Assembly (NCBI RefSeq): GCF_030272615.1
Contig: NC_081413.1
Span: forward strand, 609,841,209 to 609,905,208
Direction of reading: 5' to 3'
From: Cryptomeria japonica
Lineage: Eukaryota; Streptophyta; Pinopsida; Cupressales; Cupressaceae
DNA: 64,000 nt
The translations under genes were made by a program, and so were the position numbers. Below the pieces are notes generated by a model that did not search any database, was not told where the DNA came from, and was given only the letters and a program-made list of their open reading frames with translations. Positions 45,450 through 58,240 of this stretch are shown here, one piece after another; position 1 is the first letter of the stretch; each line of letters begins with the position of its first letter.

Positions 45450-47151
45450 GGTAGAAGAACAAGTTGTTGAACAAATGGAGGAATCACATATAGAAGAACA
45501 ACAAGAGGAGGATACCATTGTTGTAACAGATGCAAATTTACAGGTTGGTATCCCTGATATGCCAAGGCCTTTGGAATTATATTTAACTCCTTTGGATATC
45601 CAAGGCAGAGCTTTCAGAGATGCAAGAAAAGAGGCTTGTGATAAATTTATTAAAGATGAGGCTTTTGTACAAAGCCAAGCTTTCTTGCAGCTAGTATGAA
45701 AGATGAAGATTGATGAATACAAAAGGAAATATGAAGAAAGGAAAGCTCAAAAGATAGATAAAATTGATTAAGAGAATCAATATGAAGTAAAGGGTGAGAT
45801 GATGGAATAATTTAGAAGAATCACTGCTGAAGAAGGCAAAAGGATCATCAACCAAGTAGGGGTCCTAATTCTGCCTGAGTGGGATATTCCTGATGCAGTG
45901 GCCTTTGATGCCATCAGAAAATCAAAACAACACCCTTTCAATTCTAAAGAAGAAGCCAGGTTGGCATTAAAAGGATCTTAATTTGTGCAAGATTATGCCA
46001 CATTGGCCATTTGTTCATTGGAACAAGGGCCTAGGAGACCTAATATTGGTGATATCAACCCCAATTTGAGGGGAAGTCTGATAATTAAGAGAGCTCTAGA
46101 TACATCAAATGTGGAATCTTCAAAATTAACTATGGATGTGGCCAAATTGGCCCATGAGACTGCTAAGAGACAAGAGATAGAGAAGAAGGAACTTATGAAT
46201 AAGTTTGAACACATTTTTGGTGAATGTAACAAGGTGAAACAAAGATTTATTGAGTTGTAGTCTAAGGTTCAACTTCTGGAACATAAACAATTGGAAGCAT
46301 CCCCTGTTGCCCCTATAACTACTTCAACGCCTTCAACATCAAGGTCTCCTCCTATTACCCTTGTTGATGCAACAACTCAATGTTCTTCATTGAAGCCATT
46401 TGTTGAAGAACTAACTAGGTCAACTGATCCAACAAAGGCTCAACTGTTGGAGAAGATCACATAATTAGAGAATAAACTGAAGGAATCAAAGGATTAGTCT
46501 GCCTTCGAGCAAAGAGAAATAGTCAGCTTTGTGTTAACTCATTTAAATGAAAAAGTTGACAATAGGTTGAATAGTATTCATTTGTTATATTATTTTTTGT
46601 TTAATATTCAAGGTATTGATCAGGATAAAGAGGTGGCAATACCTCTTTTTACTAAATGGTTACAAAGGGAAACTGAGCTTAGACTAATATCAATGGCTTC
46701 TAAATATCATGTTGAGAGGACACCTACACTTCAACCAACCTATTTGTTGGTGAAGTCAATGCAAGAAGCTCAAATCCTACCAGAATGCATAGAGAGAAAA
46801 ATAAGAGAGTTGATGAGGAGTTTCAATGAGTTAAATAATACACTTCTGCCAGAGATTTTGGATGAGAATGGAACTATCAAGCCTTTGTAGCTATGGAAGG
46901 AAGAGGTAGAGAGAATAATCAACACTCGGGTGGAACTAATTTGTGAGGATTTGGATTTTGATTTGTTGGAGAACAGTATGGATAAAATTGTATTCATAGG
47001 GACATTCTTTGAGTCCTTTGAAAAAGAAGCAAATCAAGTTGTTGTAAAGTATGCTCCATATAGGGAAAAAGTTGATGAGCTCATGAGTTTTAGGTGGTCG
47101 TCTGATGAAGAATACAATGAATGGAGCAAGACATATTTGAATGAGGAATAA
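45450..47151 (+). pseudogene. Retroelement-associated ORF of unknown function, part 3 (C-terminal)
   Basis: From the target site GGTAG a frame continues VEEQVVEQMEESHIEEQQEE, a Glu/Gln-rich tract, into a helix-rich region with LILPEWDIPDAVAFDAIRKS, a coiled coil (ETAKRQEIEKKELMNKFEHI), a Ser/Thr/Pro linker and a second helical region (LLPEILDENGTIKPL, WKEEVERIINTRVELICEDL). It ends with TAA at 47149-47151. Six or more in-frame stops are present, nearly all TAG or TAA at places where CAG or CAA would fit. The reading frame across the 39725-45449 insertion is preserved, which ties this piece to 39076-39724. No known domain is recognised. Confidence 0.65.
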
Positions 47152-50100
47152 AGACTGCAAGCAGTTAGCTATCCAACTTATTGATGTGATAGTTTGGTAA
47201 ATGGTTTTGTCTTCTTGTAGTGGTTGTCTTTTTGAACACGAGCAACAACAAGGCTGGCCCACATTAGGATCTTTTTCAGCAATAACAAGGAAGACAAAGT
47301 GCATGAAGTGTTATGATGAAGCAATTAAAGATATTTGGTGTTGGTTGTGAAATTCCTCAAAGAAATATATTGTAACAAGAATCATGTATGTCCGATCATT
47401 TTGATGACAGGTGTCCCCTCTGGCAGAAAGCTTGTTTGCTCCCTTATTTGCTATAAAAGGGAATTCAAGTGCAAGAGACAAGGATCATGTTCAAAATCTG
47501 TACCAAGTTTTCTAAATCAGAGTCATAGGTTCCATTAGCAAGTTTTAGGTGCAAATGAGCAAAGTGTAAAGTCTTTTTTGCAGAGCAAAAAATAGAATGA
47601 GTCTTATGTCATATTTTGAAGGATTGAATTGTATATTGTCTTATGAAAGATATAGCATTTGAATTAATGAAATAGAATCCAAACCTATTTCTCTCCATTG
47701 TATGATTCTACTATCTTTTGAATGAAATATAATTAAGGGTTTCTTTCATTCATTGCATTATTGTGATGTATGTGATTTGTGTTTATGCTATGATCTAAGG
47801 GATCAATTAAATACTTGAACAAAACTATAGAGTGGTAGGGCTTGTGCGGGGATTTTGATAAGTAGTTTGGGTTTGGGTCATAGTTGAGATATATTGTAAT
47901 GCAATATATTCTTAGTTCAACATGCTATTAGATAAATTATTTTGTAATTTGTCTAACATTTCATGAATTCAACTCCCCAATGGAATAAGTCACTGGTTAT
48001 AGCTTCTCTTAGTCTTTACAGTCAGTTTTGTACTCCATTCATCTATATTTGCTATAAATTGTTGATTATCAGAATATAGTTTATTTAATGTTTTCTTCAT
48101 CTCATGCTCCAATAGGTTGAGGATCACTGAAGAATTTTCCATTCTTGAGCATTCTCCCTCTTTGTTGAGCCTGTATATGAGATTATCTACTTTGCTTTAG
48201 TGCAATTTGTGAGTATGGCGTAGAGATTATAAATTCACTAAGGGATCACCCTCTCCGGTCTTGCAGAGCCCAAAGTGTAGAAGGATCTGTTGAATCCTTG
48301 TCAGTTGGCCCAGGTTCTAGAGGATATTGATAGTTGGAGTTGGTTTCTCCATAGATATTTGAAGAATCAACTTGGTTTCTGCCTTTTGCAGTGTAAAGCC
48401 TTTGGGGAACCAATAAACCATCCATGAACAATGAGTGCATATCAATCATCAAATTTAAATCCATCCATGATAATAACCAAAGATATATCATCATCCAATA
48501 TAAATCACCATATATCAATGTCCATATGAAATGCCTATCATCATCAATAAGCATCTAAGATATAGATAAAGTCGTAAGTATCAACCAAAACATCACATAA
48601 GAGTCTAGATAAGTCCATCAATTCATAAATCAAAAAATAAATCAAGGAGGAACACTACATCATTGACCTAGATATAATTCACACACTTCACAATCTCATT
48701 TATTTAGTAACAAAGGAACAAAATCCTAGTACCTTTCTCTCATTTTAGGACTATAGTTGGGCCTATTCATCTTCCAATATTACAAAAGTACTTTGAGATC
48801 TTTTTGTTACATTACCTTGTCTTAGAGGTTTCAAATCCCTTTGTTTCACTAATGTGAAGTGTCACTGCATATGAAAGTTATGTAAGATGAATATTAATAC
48901 TGATTTATCTTAGAGGCAATCCTCATATTTGATGATTTAGAGTTGTAGAGGAAAGTGATGGAAGATGTCCATTTAGTGATATCATTACAACATAGTACTA
49001 TTTTTTATTTGTTATAATAAATTTGAGGTTCTTTTTCTAAATGTAAGCAACTTATTTGTTACATTTTCTCTAATGAGATGTTTGACTTTAAAATGTTTAT
49101 AGTTATGGAATGTGTATTATAATTTCTTAATAATTTGTGAGTAGAGAAATGATTTGTTACCGTTTAATTTTTTAAAATTTTGGATTGTTAAATAATGTGA
49201 GTACAACTATATGGCTGATAATCTTGCTATATGTAGTGGTATTAAAGAGTATAGATATTTTGGAACAAAAATAACAATTTGAAATTTTGAGTAAAGTAAG
49301 TTTTATAGATGATTCAATATTAATATATTTTTAATAGCTTAATGTACATTTATTGGTGTTGGTTGATAAGGCACTAAAAATAGGGTAGACCTACTCAAAA
49401 TCACTATAAGGTCATTGTAGCAAAATCTAATGATATGCAATTACATTTGAAGGAGGATAGGCATGTGTTAATGTGAAAATAGGTGTTATCAAACTAGTTA
49501 GCTTTTAGCCTACTTAGTAGAGTCCTATTTACACTACACATAATCTCACATAGAGGTTATCTAGACTTTTATCTGACCACATGTAGACTCACCAAGTATT
49601 CTGAAACTTGTCCACAGAGTCCTACACTTTTTTCATTCTTTGAGGGGTAGTCAAAGTTTGACTCCTACCTTGTCACCTCTTCATGCTTGCCTTTATAAAC
49701 AAGGCTCATATGTTAATTTTACATTATATGCTTTTGATATTTCTTAGTATGCACATTGATTTTTTTTGGAGAGTTTTGAGTTTAGAAAAAGATATTGGTT
49801 TCGCCAACAATGTGAATGCATCTAGAAGAAGTATTGATATTACTAGGAAAATAGATTAGCACCCAAACCTGCCACAAGAATAAGAGATAAAAAAAATGAT
49901 AGAGCAAGTAGAGTATAATAGATTACTACAAACTATATGCAATGAATATAATATAAATAAAATCTCTACCTAAGCATATGTGATGTTATATCTCTGATTG
50001 TGGCATAGAATATATATGGTATAAGAGATGCATGGTATGACCATATAATAATGATGAACTTATGGTGTCATGAATTTTTAATTTTTTTTTTAATTTTTGT

Positions 50101-51780
50101 TTTCTTACATGTCACCTACTACATTATTTTATTTTCCTTCTTACTGAATCACCTCAGATTAACTTTATAACATAAATAATTGAGAACTTATACTTGTATT
50201 TTATTATCAAAATTTTATTCTATTTTTAAAAACCTATTTTGTTGGTGTATAAGAAGAGAACTACAAAAATAAGGTAACAAGTTGTGATAAAGAATAATAA
50301 TAGATAAAGGAATATTCATGGTACTCATGATAGTAAATGAGATGTGGGGTAGCATACACTAGGTACCGACCATTAGCAAGGGGTTAGACACCTAGGGGTG
50401 ACTATGGAATGGAGGATATCCTTGAAATGATATGATCATAGAGACAATGCTAGTTTGATGATTTATATGGATAAAGAAGATTAATCATGGATTAAATTTA
50501 AATAAATTTATGTATAAAAAGGAGACAACAATAAGGAAATATAAATTATTTTTTATATTGAAATAGTATTTGAGGATAGCAAGAAGATGACAATAGCTGA
50601 GAAGAAGAGAGCATGGATAAAAAACTTAAGAAAGAGAAGAAAGTTATCAAAAAGTGATAGAGATGTGAATTTTTTTTATAGAGTACAATAGGAGGAATGT
50701 ATCTAAATAAAACTTTAGAATGGAGGTATGAGGATGCTCAATAGACACGAAACTCACTTATATAGAACTAGAGTCGTCCATAACCTTAGTTTAAACTACA
50801 AAAAATATGACCAAATGATAAGACAATTAAAAGGATGTGAGGCATCAACAATTATGAATGACTTCTAATCTTAGATGGAAGGTAATACACATGCTATGGA
50901 AAAGTAGTGGTTTAGAAGAAATGTTTCTTAACCTATAAAATTGAGTACCTAAAATTTATTTGCTAATGAAGATTCTAGTTAGTCTCAACCTAGGGTCATA
51001 AGAAATAAGGGTTTTGAGGATTTGATAACCCTAATTTTTGTAAGGATAACAGTTAATATTTATGAGTATCAAATTTATTGTATAATGTGATACAAAGAAG
51101 GGAAAAAAATAGTATTTTAGTGTCTATTAAAGATGATGAGAGAGATAAGGATATGATAATAAATATTAAGAAGAATTTTGATTTGTCAAGGAAACATTAG
51201 ATACGTTGAAAGAAGACCAACTATATAATGATAAGGATGTGATTGGCATATTAATAAAATTAAAATATTAATAAAAGAAGAGTTGCAAAAGGACACATCT
51301 CCTAAGACAAAGGGATATTATGTAGGGATAACCCTCTAGACATAGAGTCTCCCCCTGTACCATCTAAGAAAAAATAGTTACCAAAGAAGAGATCAATAGT
51401 AAATTCTTTCTCAAGCTAGAGGAAAGGAGGGAAAGAAATAATTATTTGAAATATTTCAAAGAGATATTGGGTGTGAACTTTTTGATATTCAATTGTCTTA
51501 ACATAAATATAGGAAAAGAAAATTATTCAACCAATAAAAGGATAAAAATAGTTGGAAAATTCCTCAAAGAGAGAGAGAGGCGGGCGGGGGTTCAAAGGAA
51601 AGGGTAAAGTAAAGTCCCTTTATGAGTAATTTTATATCAAGTACAAGTGGTCCACCCTATATTACATATAAGTAAAAGACCAAGCTAAGGATAAAACAAA
51701 GACATCATAAAAGTCTTAAAAATATCATTAGTGATGTTGGGTATGCCTATCATCTTCGTCAAAATCCTATCCTAGGAGCC
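47152..51780. other. AT-rich non-coding DNA
   Basis: No gene, repeat pair or RNA gene is supported. Frames are below 105 codons and lack motifs. The stretch probably contains decayed gag-pol of the gypsy element whose integrase end is visible from 51781, but I could not read motifs in it. Confidence 0.4.
47452..47458 (+). promoter_or_regulatory. TATA-like box downstream of the ORF remnant
   Basis: CTATAAAAGG lies 300 bases after the ORF end and is followed by sequence of moderate complexity. It would fit the promoter inside a 3' LTR of the element that carried the plus-strand ORF, but no second LTR copy was found near 23-24 kb. Confidence 0.3.
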
Positions 51781-52224
51781 TATATCACTAGTATCTATAC
51801 CCCCACTAGTATCGCACCTTTTTACCTTATTTATGATATTGAGATTAAATTGCTAATTAAGGTTGATGCAACATATTTGTGTGTATCCTTACACAACCTC
51901 CTAAATAACTATAAAATATTTGATGAACATCATTTGATTAATCTCAAGTATCAAAGCATGCTAAAATTGGTTGTATTTTAGATATAATAAATGGATAAAA
52001 AATAAATATTTTGAGGTTAGAGACCTTCTCCTTGAGGAAAATAAGAAAAACACCAATTAAGCTAGACATAAAAAAGGTAAGTTTTAATTAAAATGGTTGA
52101 GTCCTTATACCATCATATCTAAATATAAATATGGTGGGTATAAGTTGGAAAAACCATATTGCAATGGGCTAGATAGATCCATGAATATCATACATCTTAA
52201 GCACATTTATGCATAAGCCCACAA
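51781..52224 (+). pseudogene. Fossil Ty3/gypsy integrase C-terminal region
   Basis: Frame 51781 onward reads YITSIYTPTSIAPFYLIYDI, the decayed form of the integrase segment that in plant gypsy elements reads like AYRTS.RTPTGATPF.LVYG.E. After a frameshift, 52007 onward reads YFEVRDLLLEENKK, then GKF*LKWLSPYTIISKYKYG and GYKL, matching the FQVGDLVL and W.GPY (GPY/F) motifs, followed by LKHIYA where elements end in L(K/R).YY. Stops interrupt it. The lack of a chromodomain suggests a Tat/Athila-type lineage. The piece is short but has three motifs in the right order. Confidence 0.65.
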
Positions 52225-53700
52225 CAATTATCTTAAAAGTATTACATTTTTTTTTAAAACTATCAAATATAAATAATACATCCAATGGTAAAAACCACTT
52301 ATTGTGGCATCTTGGGAAAGTACCATGATGAGAATATAGAAATAGGTGTCATTATGTTACCCATCCTCTTCCCCTCATCCCCTTGATTTCACTTTTCCAT
52401 TGTATAAAATAATATTGAATCTTGTCACTCCATCCTTCATTGAATTTTCCAACCCACTCATTCTCCTTCATTCATCTATTTTCATATTCCCCACATTGAT
52501 GCATATCTATATTTCCTTGGTTTTTTACTTGATTGAGGGTATCCCCTTGTTGATGATAATTTATAATGGACCATGGATATATTAACTCTTATGGAAATGA
52601 CCTTCAATCCCCCCATCTTCTCCTATTCCCCTAGATCCACATCCCTGATACATTTTCCCACCATACGTGCTATGTTTCCTCCATACATTCCTTGTTGGGA
52701 ATTTTCCTCCTACATATCCCTCATCCTATCTCAAATTTTCATCCTCTGTCCCCATTTAATCCATCCCACTATCATTCTCCCCACATTCCATCCCATTCCT
52801 TCCCTCCACAACTTTTTCTTTTACATTGCACCAATTACCACATAGTGTGTTTTCTAAGTGTATGTTTGAGTGTGTATATGCATTTATTTAATTTTTTGTA
52901 TGTTTTTTTTTTCTATAGTTATAGTGCTCCATCCATCAAACCATTGTGTTCACCATAACTTTTCATATTATGGTGTGCAATGACAATGTGTCCCTTGGAT
53001 CATTGTTTTGTTTGTAATATGTGTGTTTTTGTGTTTGTATATAAACATGATGCCATGATCCCTTATATCTTGGTTCATAATGCTACCTGCTATAGAAAAT
53101 AACATGTTTCTCTTTGCACAAAAGTCACTTCAACAATATTTATTATCCATTGTAATCCCCATATTTTTTATCCTATCATCACATATTCCTTTAATTTTTC
53201 GCATTCATCACTCATCCATTCCCATTCTCATCCCTTCAATCTCATCCACCATCTCTTCCATTTCATCTCATCTTTACTTCACATTTTTGCTACCATCATA
53301 ATTATAACTAATCATTATGAGACATCGTCATCAAATATTTACACCCATACAAAATATAACATCATATAATCAAATCATCCAACTTACATAAATTAACATA
53401 ATAAATATTAATCATTTACCTCTCTTACACCATCGTGTGTGCTTCATTCTAATATAACTACATCTATGGCTCATCATGGTACATCATCACATCATCCTCT
53501 CAAGTCCCCCTCATATTTTCAAGGGACCTCCCAAGCTCAATTCAACCCAAAAAATTTCTTGAGGGGGTATTACCTCCAATCCTTCATCATCACCATCCTT
53601 CTAGGTGAATAAAGCAACTTGCCACTATGTCCTTCCTACTTTTATTCTCTATTTACAAAACACCACTTCTTTTAGCTGTAATATCATATCAAAAGGGATA
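52225..53700. other. Non-coding, C/T- and A/T-rich
   Basis: No gene is supported. Plus-strand frames at 52346-53301 are Ser/Pro/Ile-rich low-complexity and lack motifs. Runs such as CCCATTCTCATCCCTTCAAT occur, but with no clear repeat period. Confidence 0.4.
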
Positions 53701-53704
53701 AAAT

Positions 53705-54660
53705 ATAGACACCCTAAATTTACTTATAAATCCTTCATACTAATTTATTGTAAATTAATTAAATAAGCTATTATTTAATTAATTATCTTCATAATTATTC
53801 ATTAACTCATTTCCCTTTGTTCCTCTAAGGTAAATTAATTAAATCAATTTAAATTACCTCTCAATTCCTATAACTAATCAATTAAGCTATTTAGCATCCT
53901 CTTAATATATCTTATAATATTTAACTCCAAATCATCAATAATAGACAAAGGATTTTCCTCTTGATCTCAACCATCTAATTCCAATCCATGGATCAAAATA
54001 TTAACTATTCACCTTCTCACATGTCCCCATCTCACTTCATGCTCCCACGTGTGAGGATGCTTGAATCATTCTCACTCCCATATGTGAGTATGCTCTTCAT
54101 ACATGTCACCTCCATGCTCACATGTGTGAAGATCCTTAGCCTCCCATATCATCTTATAATATTCATACACTTTCTCTTACCTCATGATTTGATAAAACAT
54201 CCTCCATTGATGAATAATATTGATTGGTCTTTTAGCATTTATCAAAAGGTTATAAATCCCATCCATGAAACTAAATCCTAACCATTGATTTAATCATTTC
54301 ATTTGAATCCTCTATTTTCCATTTGGAAAATCTATTTAAGAGTGTCTTTCCACCCTCATTGCAACATGTCATATACATTATAACCTTATTCTATCAAAGT
54401 AACTACTATCTAAGATCATTCACATACTACTATATATGCAGAACATCCACACCATCACAATGGAGGTTTGATGTAAGTTTTTGGTTATAGAGATTGATCT
54501 TATTGATCCTAGAACCCTTTCCCTCATGGGTGTGCATAGTGGTACCCCCTACAAGGTCTAGATTAAAATTCCCTTAGTAGGGGTTCAAGGGTCATTCCCT
54601 TTAAAAGAAAAGCAAGGGTTCAAGGGCCACGCCCTCGAAGCACAAATTTAGAAACATATT
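53705..54660 (+). repeat. LTR-like stretch, possibly a solo or orphan LTR
   Basis: It begins near TAGACACCCTAAATT, similar to the start TGTAGACACC of the LTR at 11646-12952 read on its sense strand. AATTAATTAAAT-rich DNA follows, then a TATA-like CTATTTAAGAG at about 54333, and then GC-richer GGGTTCAAGGGCCACGCCC. The order (AT-rich U3, TATA box, R/U5) fits an LTR. No second copy, TSD or exact end was found. Confidence 0.35.
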
Positions 54661-54923
54661 TTTGTGGTAAATATGGATCTTTCACCATTAGGCCATAGAT
54701 TTAATTATAGAGGTTACATTGGCTTTTCTTTTCCTCGAAGATAATACCATTTTTTGAGGGCATTTTAGTATAGTTGTGTATTGGATTCTATTGTCTTGTG
54801 TGTGGAGACTATGATAGCGAGAAGAGGAAGTTACAATAGATCTGTTGTATGTATCCCTTCGTTTTTCTCAATAAATAAAAGGAAAGATTGGCTATTTCTT
54901 CATGGATGTATTATTGGATGAAG

Positions 54924-54943
54924 CATATATATATGTGTGTGTG
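54924..54943 (+). repeat. (AT)n(GT)n microsatellite
   Basis: CATATATATATGTGTGTGTG, a compound dinucleotide run. Confidence 0.9.
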
Positions 54944-55246
54944 TCTCTATGTTTTACTTTATTTTAATTTTTCACTCATTTTATTGTATATTTCTCTCCA
55001 ATTATATTCCCAACATTGGTTTCTTATTAATAATTTACATTGTTGTTCCTTGCTTCCATTATTTTCTATCACAAGTGTTCTTTACTATTTAAGTGTGTGG
55101 GTTTTGTATTGCATCTAACTCATTGGTTGCAACTTAAAAAGAGGGTTCACATTAATCATTTAAAAAACTTTCACTAAAACAATAAAAGAAGAATAACAAG
55201 TTATCTCTTGAATACCATGGTTCATATATGATTTACCAAATACATG

Positions 55247-55498
55247 GGCATTGTAGCATACAAGATCGAGTTACCTCCAAATTTTTTCCATGTTTAAAAA
55301 AGATTATTGATCAATAGGTCCATGTATAGCTAGAGTTAACTTATCTAAATGAAAATGGAAGAATCATATTGGATCCCAAGTAAGTTCTTTATATGTACAC
55401 AAGGAAGCTAAGGATTAGGATAATCATATAGTTATCTCATTAAGTGGAAGAATTTTCCTATTGAAGATGTCACACGAGAAAATGAAGATTTTGTGTAG
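55247..55498 (+). pseudogene. Fossil chromovirus (Ty3/gypsy) integrase end and chromodomain
   Basis: The plus strand reads GIVAYKIELPPN and FHV (compare the conserved VAY.LELP...FHVS of plant gypsy integrase ends). Next comes ELTYLNENGRIILDPK, a charged RKLR stretch, and finally KWKNFPIEDVTRENEDFV followed by TAG. The last block is the chromodomain core (KWK..P..DATWE.E), with the aromatic Trp of TWE replaced by Arg. Stops and shifts lie between blocks. Chromodomains guide integration to heterochromatin. Only about 250 bases survive; the rest of the polyprotein was not found upstream. Confidence 0.75.
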
Positions 55499-57099
55499 TA
55501 CTATCCACTATTGAGAAACAATTATTACAATGCTTGTGTGAAGTGAACATGCTATGCCCTTACCCTTTATTGGGCATGGTGATACGTGTAGCCAACTTGT
55601 GGTTAGTGTAAACCTTAATTAAGTTATATGACCATTTATTTAGTTGTATTAAGGTGGTGAAATTCAGCTTGGATAGTGTTCATGATATAATTATGCTATA
55701 TAGAAGGCATTCATTCATTTATTAGCATCACAATATGAGTAATATATTTATTGAATATGTTTGTACATTTTCCCCCTCAAAGTGGATTATTAATATTCTC
55801 AAGTATTATGAAGTACTTGTAGCATGTTTCCTATTATATTTTTCTCTCGTGCAACTTAGTTCATTGTATTCTATGTATAAACTTTCTAACAAAAAAATAG
55901 AAACTAGTTTTAAATGTTTTCTAAATTGTTATCTTTTGTTGAGATAATTCCTTCCATTTTAATGATTGATGGTGTGCATCCCTCCCAACACATAAAAAGC
56001 GAGAAGGATGATGCACGGTTTTTTATATTATTCAATAGTTATAATTTCATATATTCATTATACTCAATACATGATGTTATGTGCAATGTTGATGTTTTTC
56101 ATTCAATTTTTAGTCATGCAAATGATAGGTGGAGCAATTGAGACAAGATAATATTTATACCTTGATATATGTTGCTACTATTTGTTGTATATGTTTTTAC
56201 ATTTGCACAATATAAACAAATGTGAAAAGAAAACAAAGTGATTGTGCCCTTTAGACATATTTTGTGTTGTACTAGATACAAAGTTTTGGTTAATAGCACC
56301 ATAAGTCTAATTTTTTAATGTAATTTTATAAATACCATGCAATTTTAGCTTGTTTGTATTAATAATGTTACAGTGTAGCATTGTTCTTATCTATTTTTAA
56401 TAGTCAACCAAATTTGGGAGAAGAGTTTTTAAAATTCCATGGACAATCTTATAAATTCAAACAAATTATTCATTTTTAAATGTAATGAAGAGTACTAGGA
56501 TTTTAGATAACATTAATAATGTTTTGAACTATTTTTAATAACTTTTACTATTTACAAATCATGTAGGATTTAGTGTTAATTCTTTGAAATCAATCATGAG
56601 CACAACTTAAGATTTCCAAGACCTTCTTAACAAACTCATTTTGTATATGTTTGAAAATAATTTTATGCATTTTTCCAAATAATTCAAGTACACTATCTAT
56701 GCTTTTAAATTTTGTATACACCAGTTTACGTATATGCTATAATCATTATAGTCCATGGGACCTTTTTTTTGAGGTATTATGCTAAACAATTAATGTACGT
56801 TATGTATGCTTTTGCATCTCACATACATGATGACCTAGTTCTTAAGTAGTATTTATAATGTTGCATATCTATATCATGTCCACTTAGTTTTTAACTAGTG
56901 ATTAAATATATATTTTTTGATAAATACTTAAAAAATGTGCCCTCATGGACTACAATCATTATAACGTATGCAAACAAATATTGTTTTATAGGAGACTTTA
57001 ATTTTTTAAGGTGTGAATTATTAATAATATTGTAAATGATATTATCTCCTCCTTAAACTATTGATCTAGTTTGAATATTTATTGAGATTTTATAACAAC
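55499..57099. other. AT-rich non-coding DNA
   Basis: No feature is supported; it may include the 3' end of the fossil chromovirus. Frames are short and motif-free. Confidence 0.4.
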
Positions 57100-58240
57100 T
57101 TTTATAATTTGTTGGTAAGTTGCTTTATTTTTAATATATATATATATAATAATTTATATTTTTATATTTCTATTAATTGTATGCTATTTTACAAATATCT
57201 AGATAAGAAGTAAAAATTTTGCTTGGTCCATATCAATCTTGTATCTATTATGGTTGTTGTTAGAAAGTAGGTGATAGACATTGTTTTAGAGAAGTTTTTG
57301 GTTGATGTAAATAATCAACTTTTGAAACGAAAGTATCATTAATTATATATCACATTAATATTTGGTCATGACATTATTTAATATGTTAATGAACCTTTTC
57401 CATCATATTAACATTACATTGAAAGTAGATTTTCTCAAATATTTTTGTTGCAAGTTTCTTCGTTAACTTCTTATTTAATTAATATTGAATCAATGCAATT
57501 TATTGATTCTTTACAACAACTTTCATAGCTATTGATAAATCACCATATTTTTATTTTAATGTATTCATTCTTTTGAGTGATATATATATTTAGATTACCT
57601 TTAACTAAATGGCATCATGGTTGTTATTGGACAATATGTGATAAACCTTGTTGTAGAGAAATTTCAATTTGATGTTTATTAATTTTTATAATGTAAGTAT
57701 CATTAATTTCATTTTGTATTAATATTCAATCATGACTCTACTTAGTATATTATTGAATCTCTATCATATTGAATTTAAACATTGAAATTTAATTTTTTTC
57801 AAATATATTCTAGTTTTTAGTCGCAAGTTTCTTAATAAACTTTGTATTAAGGTGATTTTTAATAAAAACGATTTATTATGTGTTTACATCAACTTCATAA
57901 TTTATTGGTAATTTGCTTTATTTTTGTTTTTTAGGTATGTATTCTTTAAAATAGTATATATATTTAGATTACCACTAATTGAATGCCATCTTACACATAC
58001 ATATGGGTACATAATAATTTTCCTAGTTCATATCAATTGTGTGTTTGTTATAATTGTTATTGGAGAATAGGTGATGAACATTTATAAGGAAGTTCCATTT
58101 GGTTTGCCAAGTTTTGAAACAAAAGTATCCCTGATTTTTTATTTTTTATTGCATTACACTCAATCATGACATTATTTAGTATGTTAGTGGACCTTTGTCA
58201 TGTTAGATTTACATCAAAAGTGGATTTTAATTAGATATTG
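57100..58240 (+). repeat. Degenerate ~0.4-kb tandem repeat, about three copies
   Basis: Markers recur in order: a TTGGTAA(G/T)TTGCTTTATTTTT-like block near 57115 and 57905 (weaker near 57535), a GGTTGTT(G/A)TT block near 57250, 57618 and 58040, then CAATCATGAC..TA.TTAGTAT near 57365, 57730 and 58165. The period is 370-430 bases. Two more copies lie at 61815-62400 inside the downstream duplicate. Nature unknown. Confidence 0.6.

Noticed and set aside
45175-45699. 174-codon plus-strand frame starting inside an LTR
   Set aside because: The first ~90 codons are LTR sequence read by chance; only the part after 45450 belongs to the interrupted ORF.
47183-47740. Possible 3' LTR of the plus-strand ORF element
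   Set aside because: There is a TATA-like box at a sensible place, but no matching LTR was found upstream of 24047 and no TG/CA ends could be fixed.
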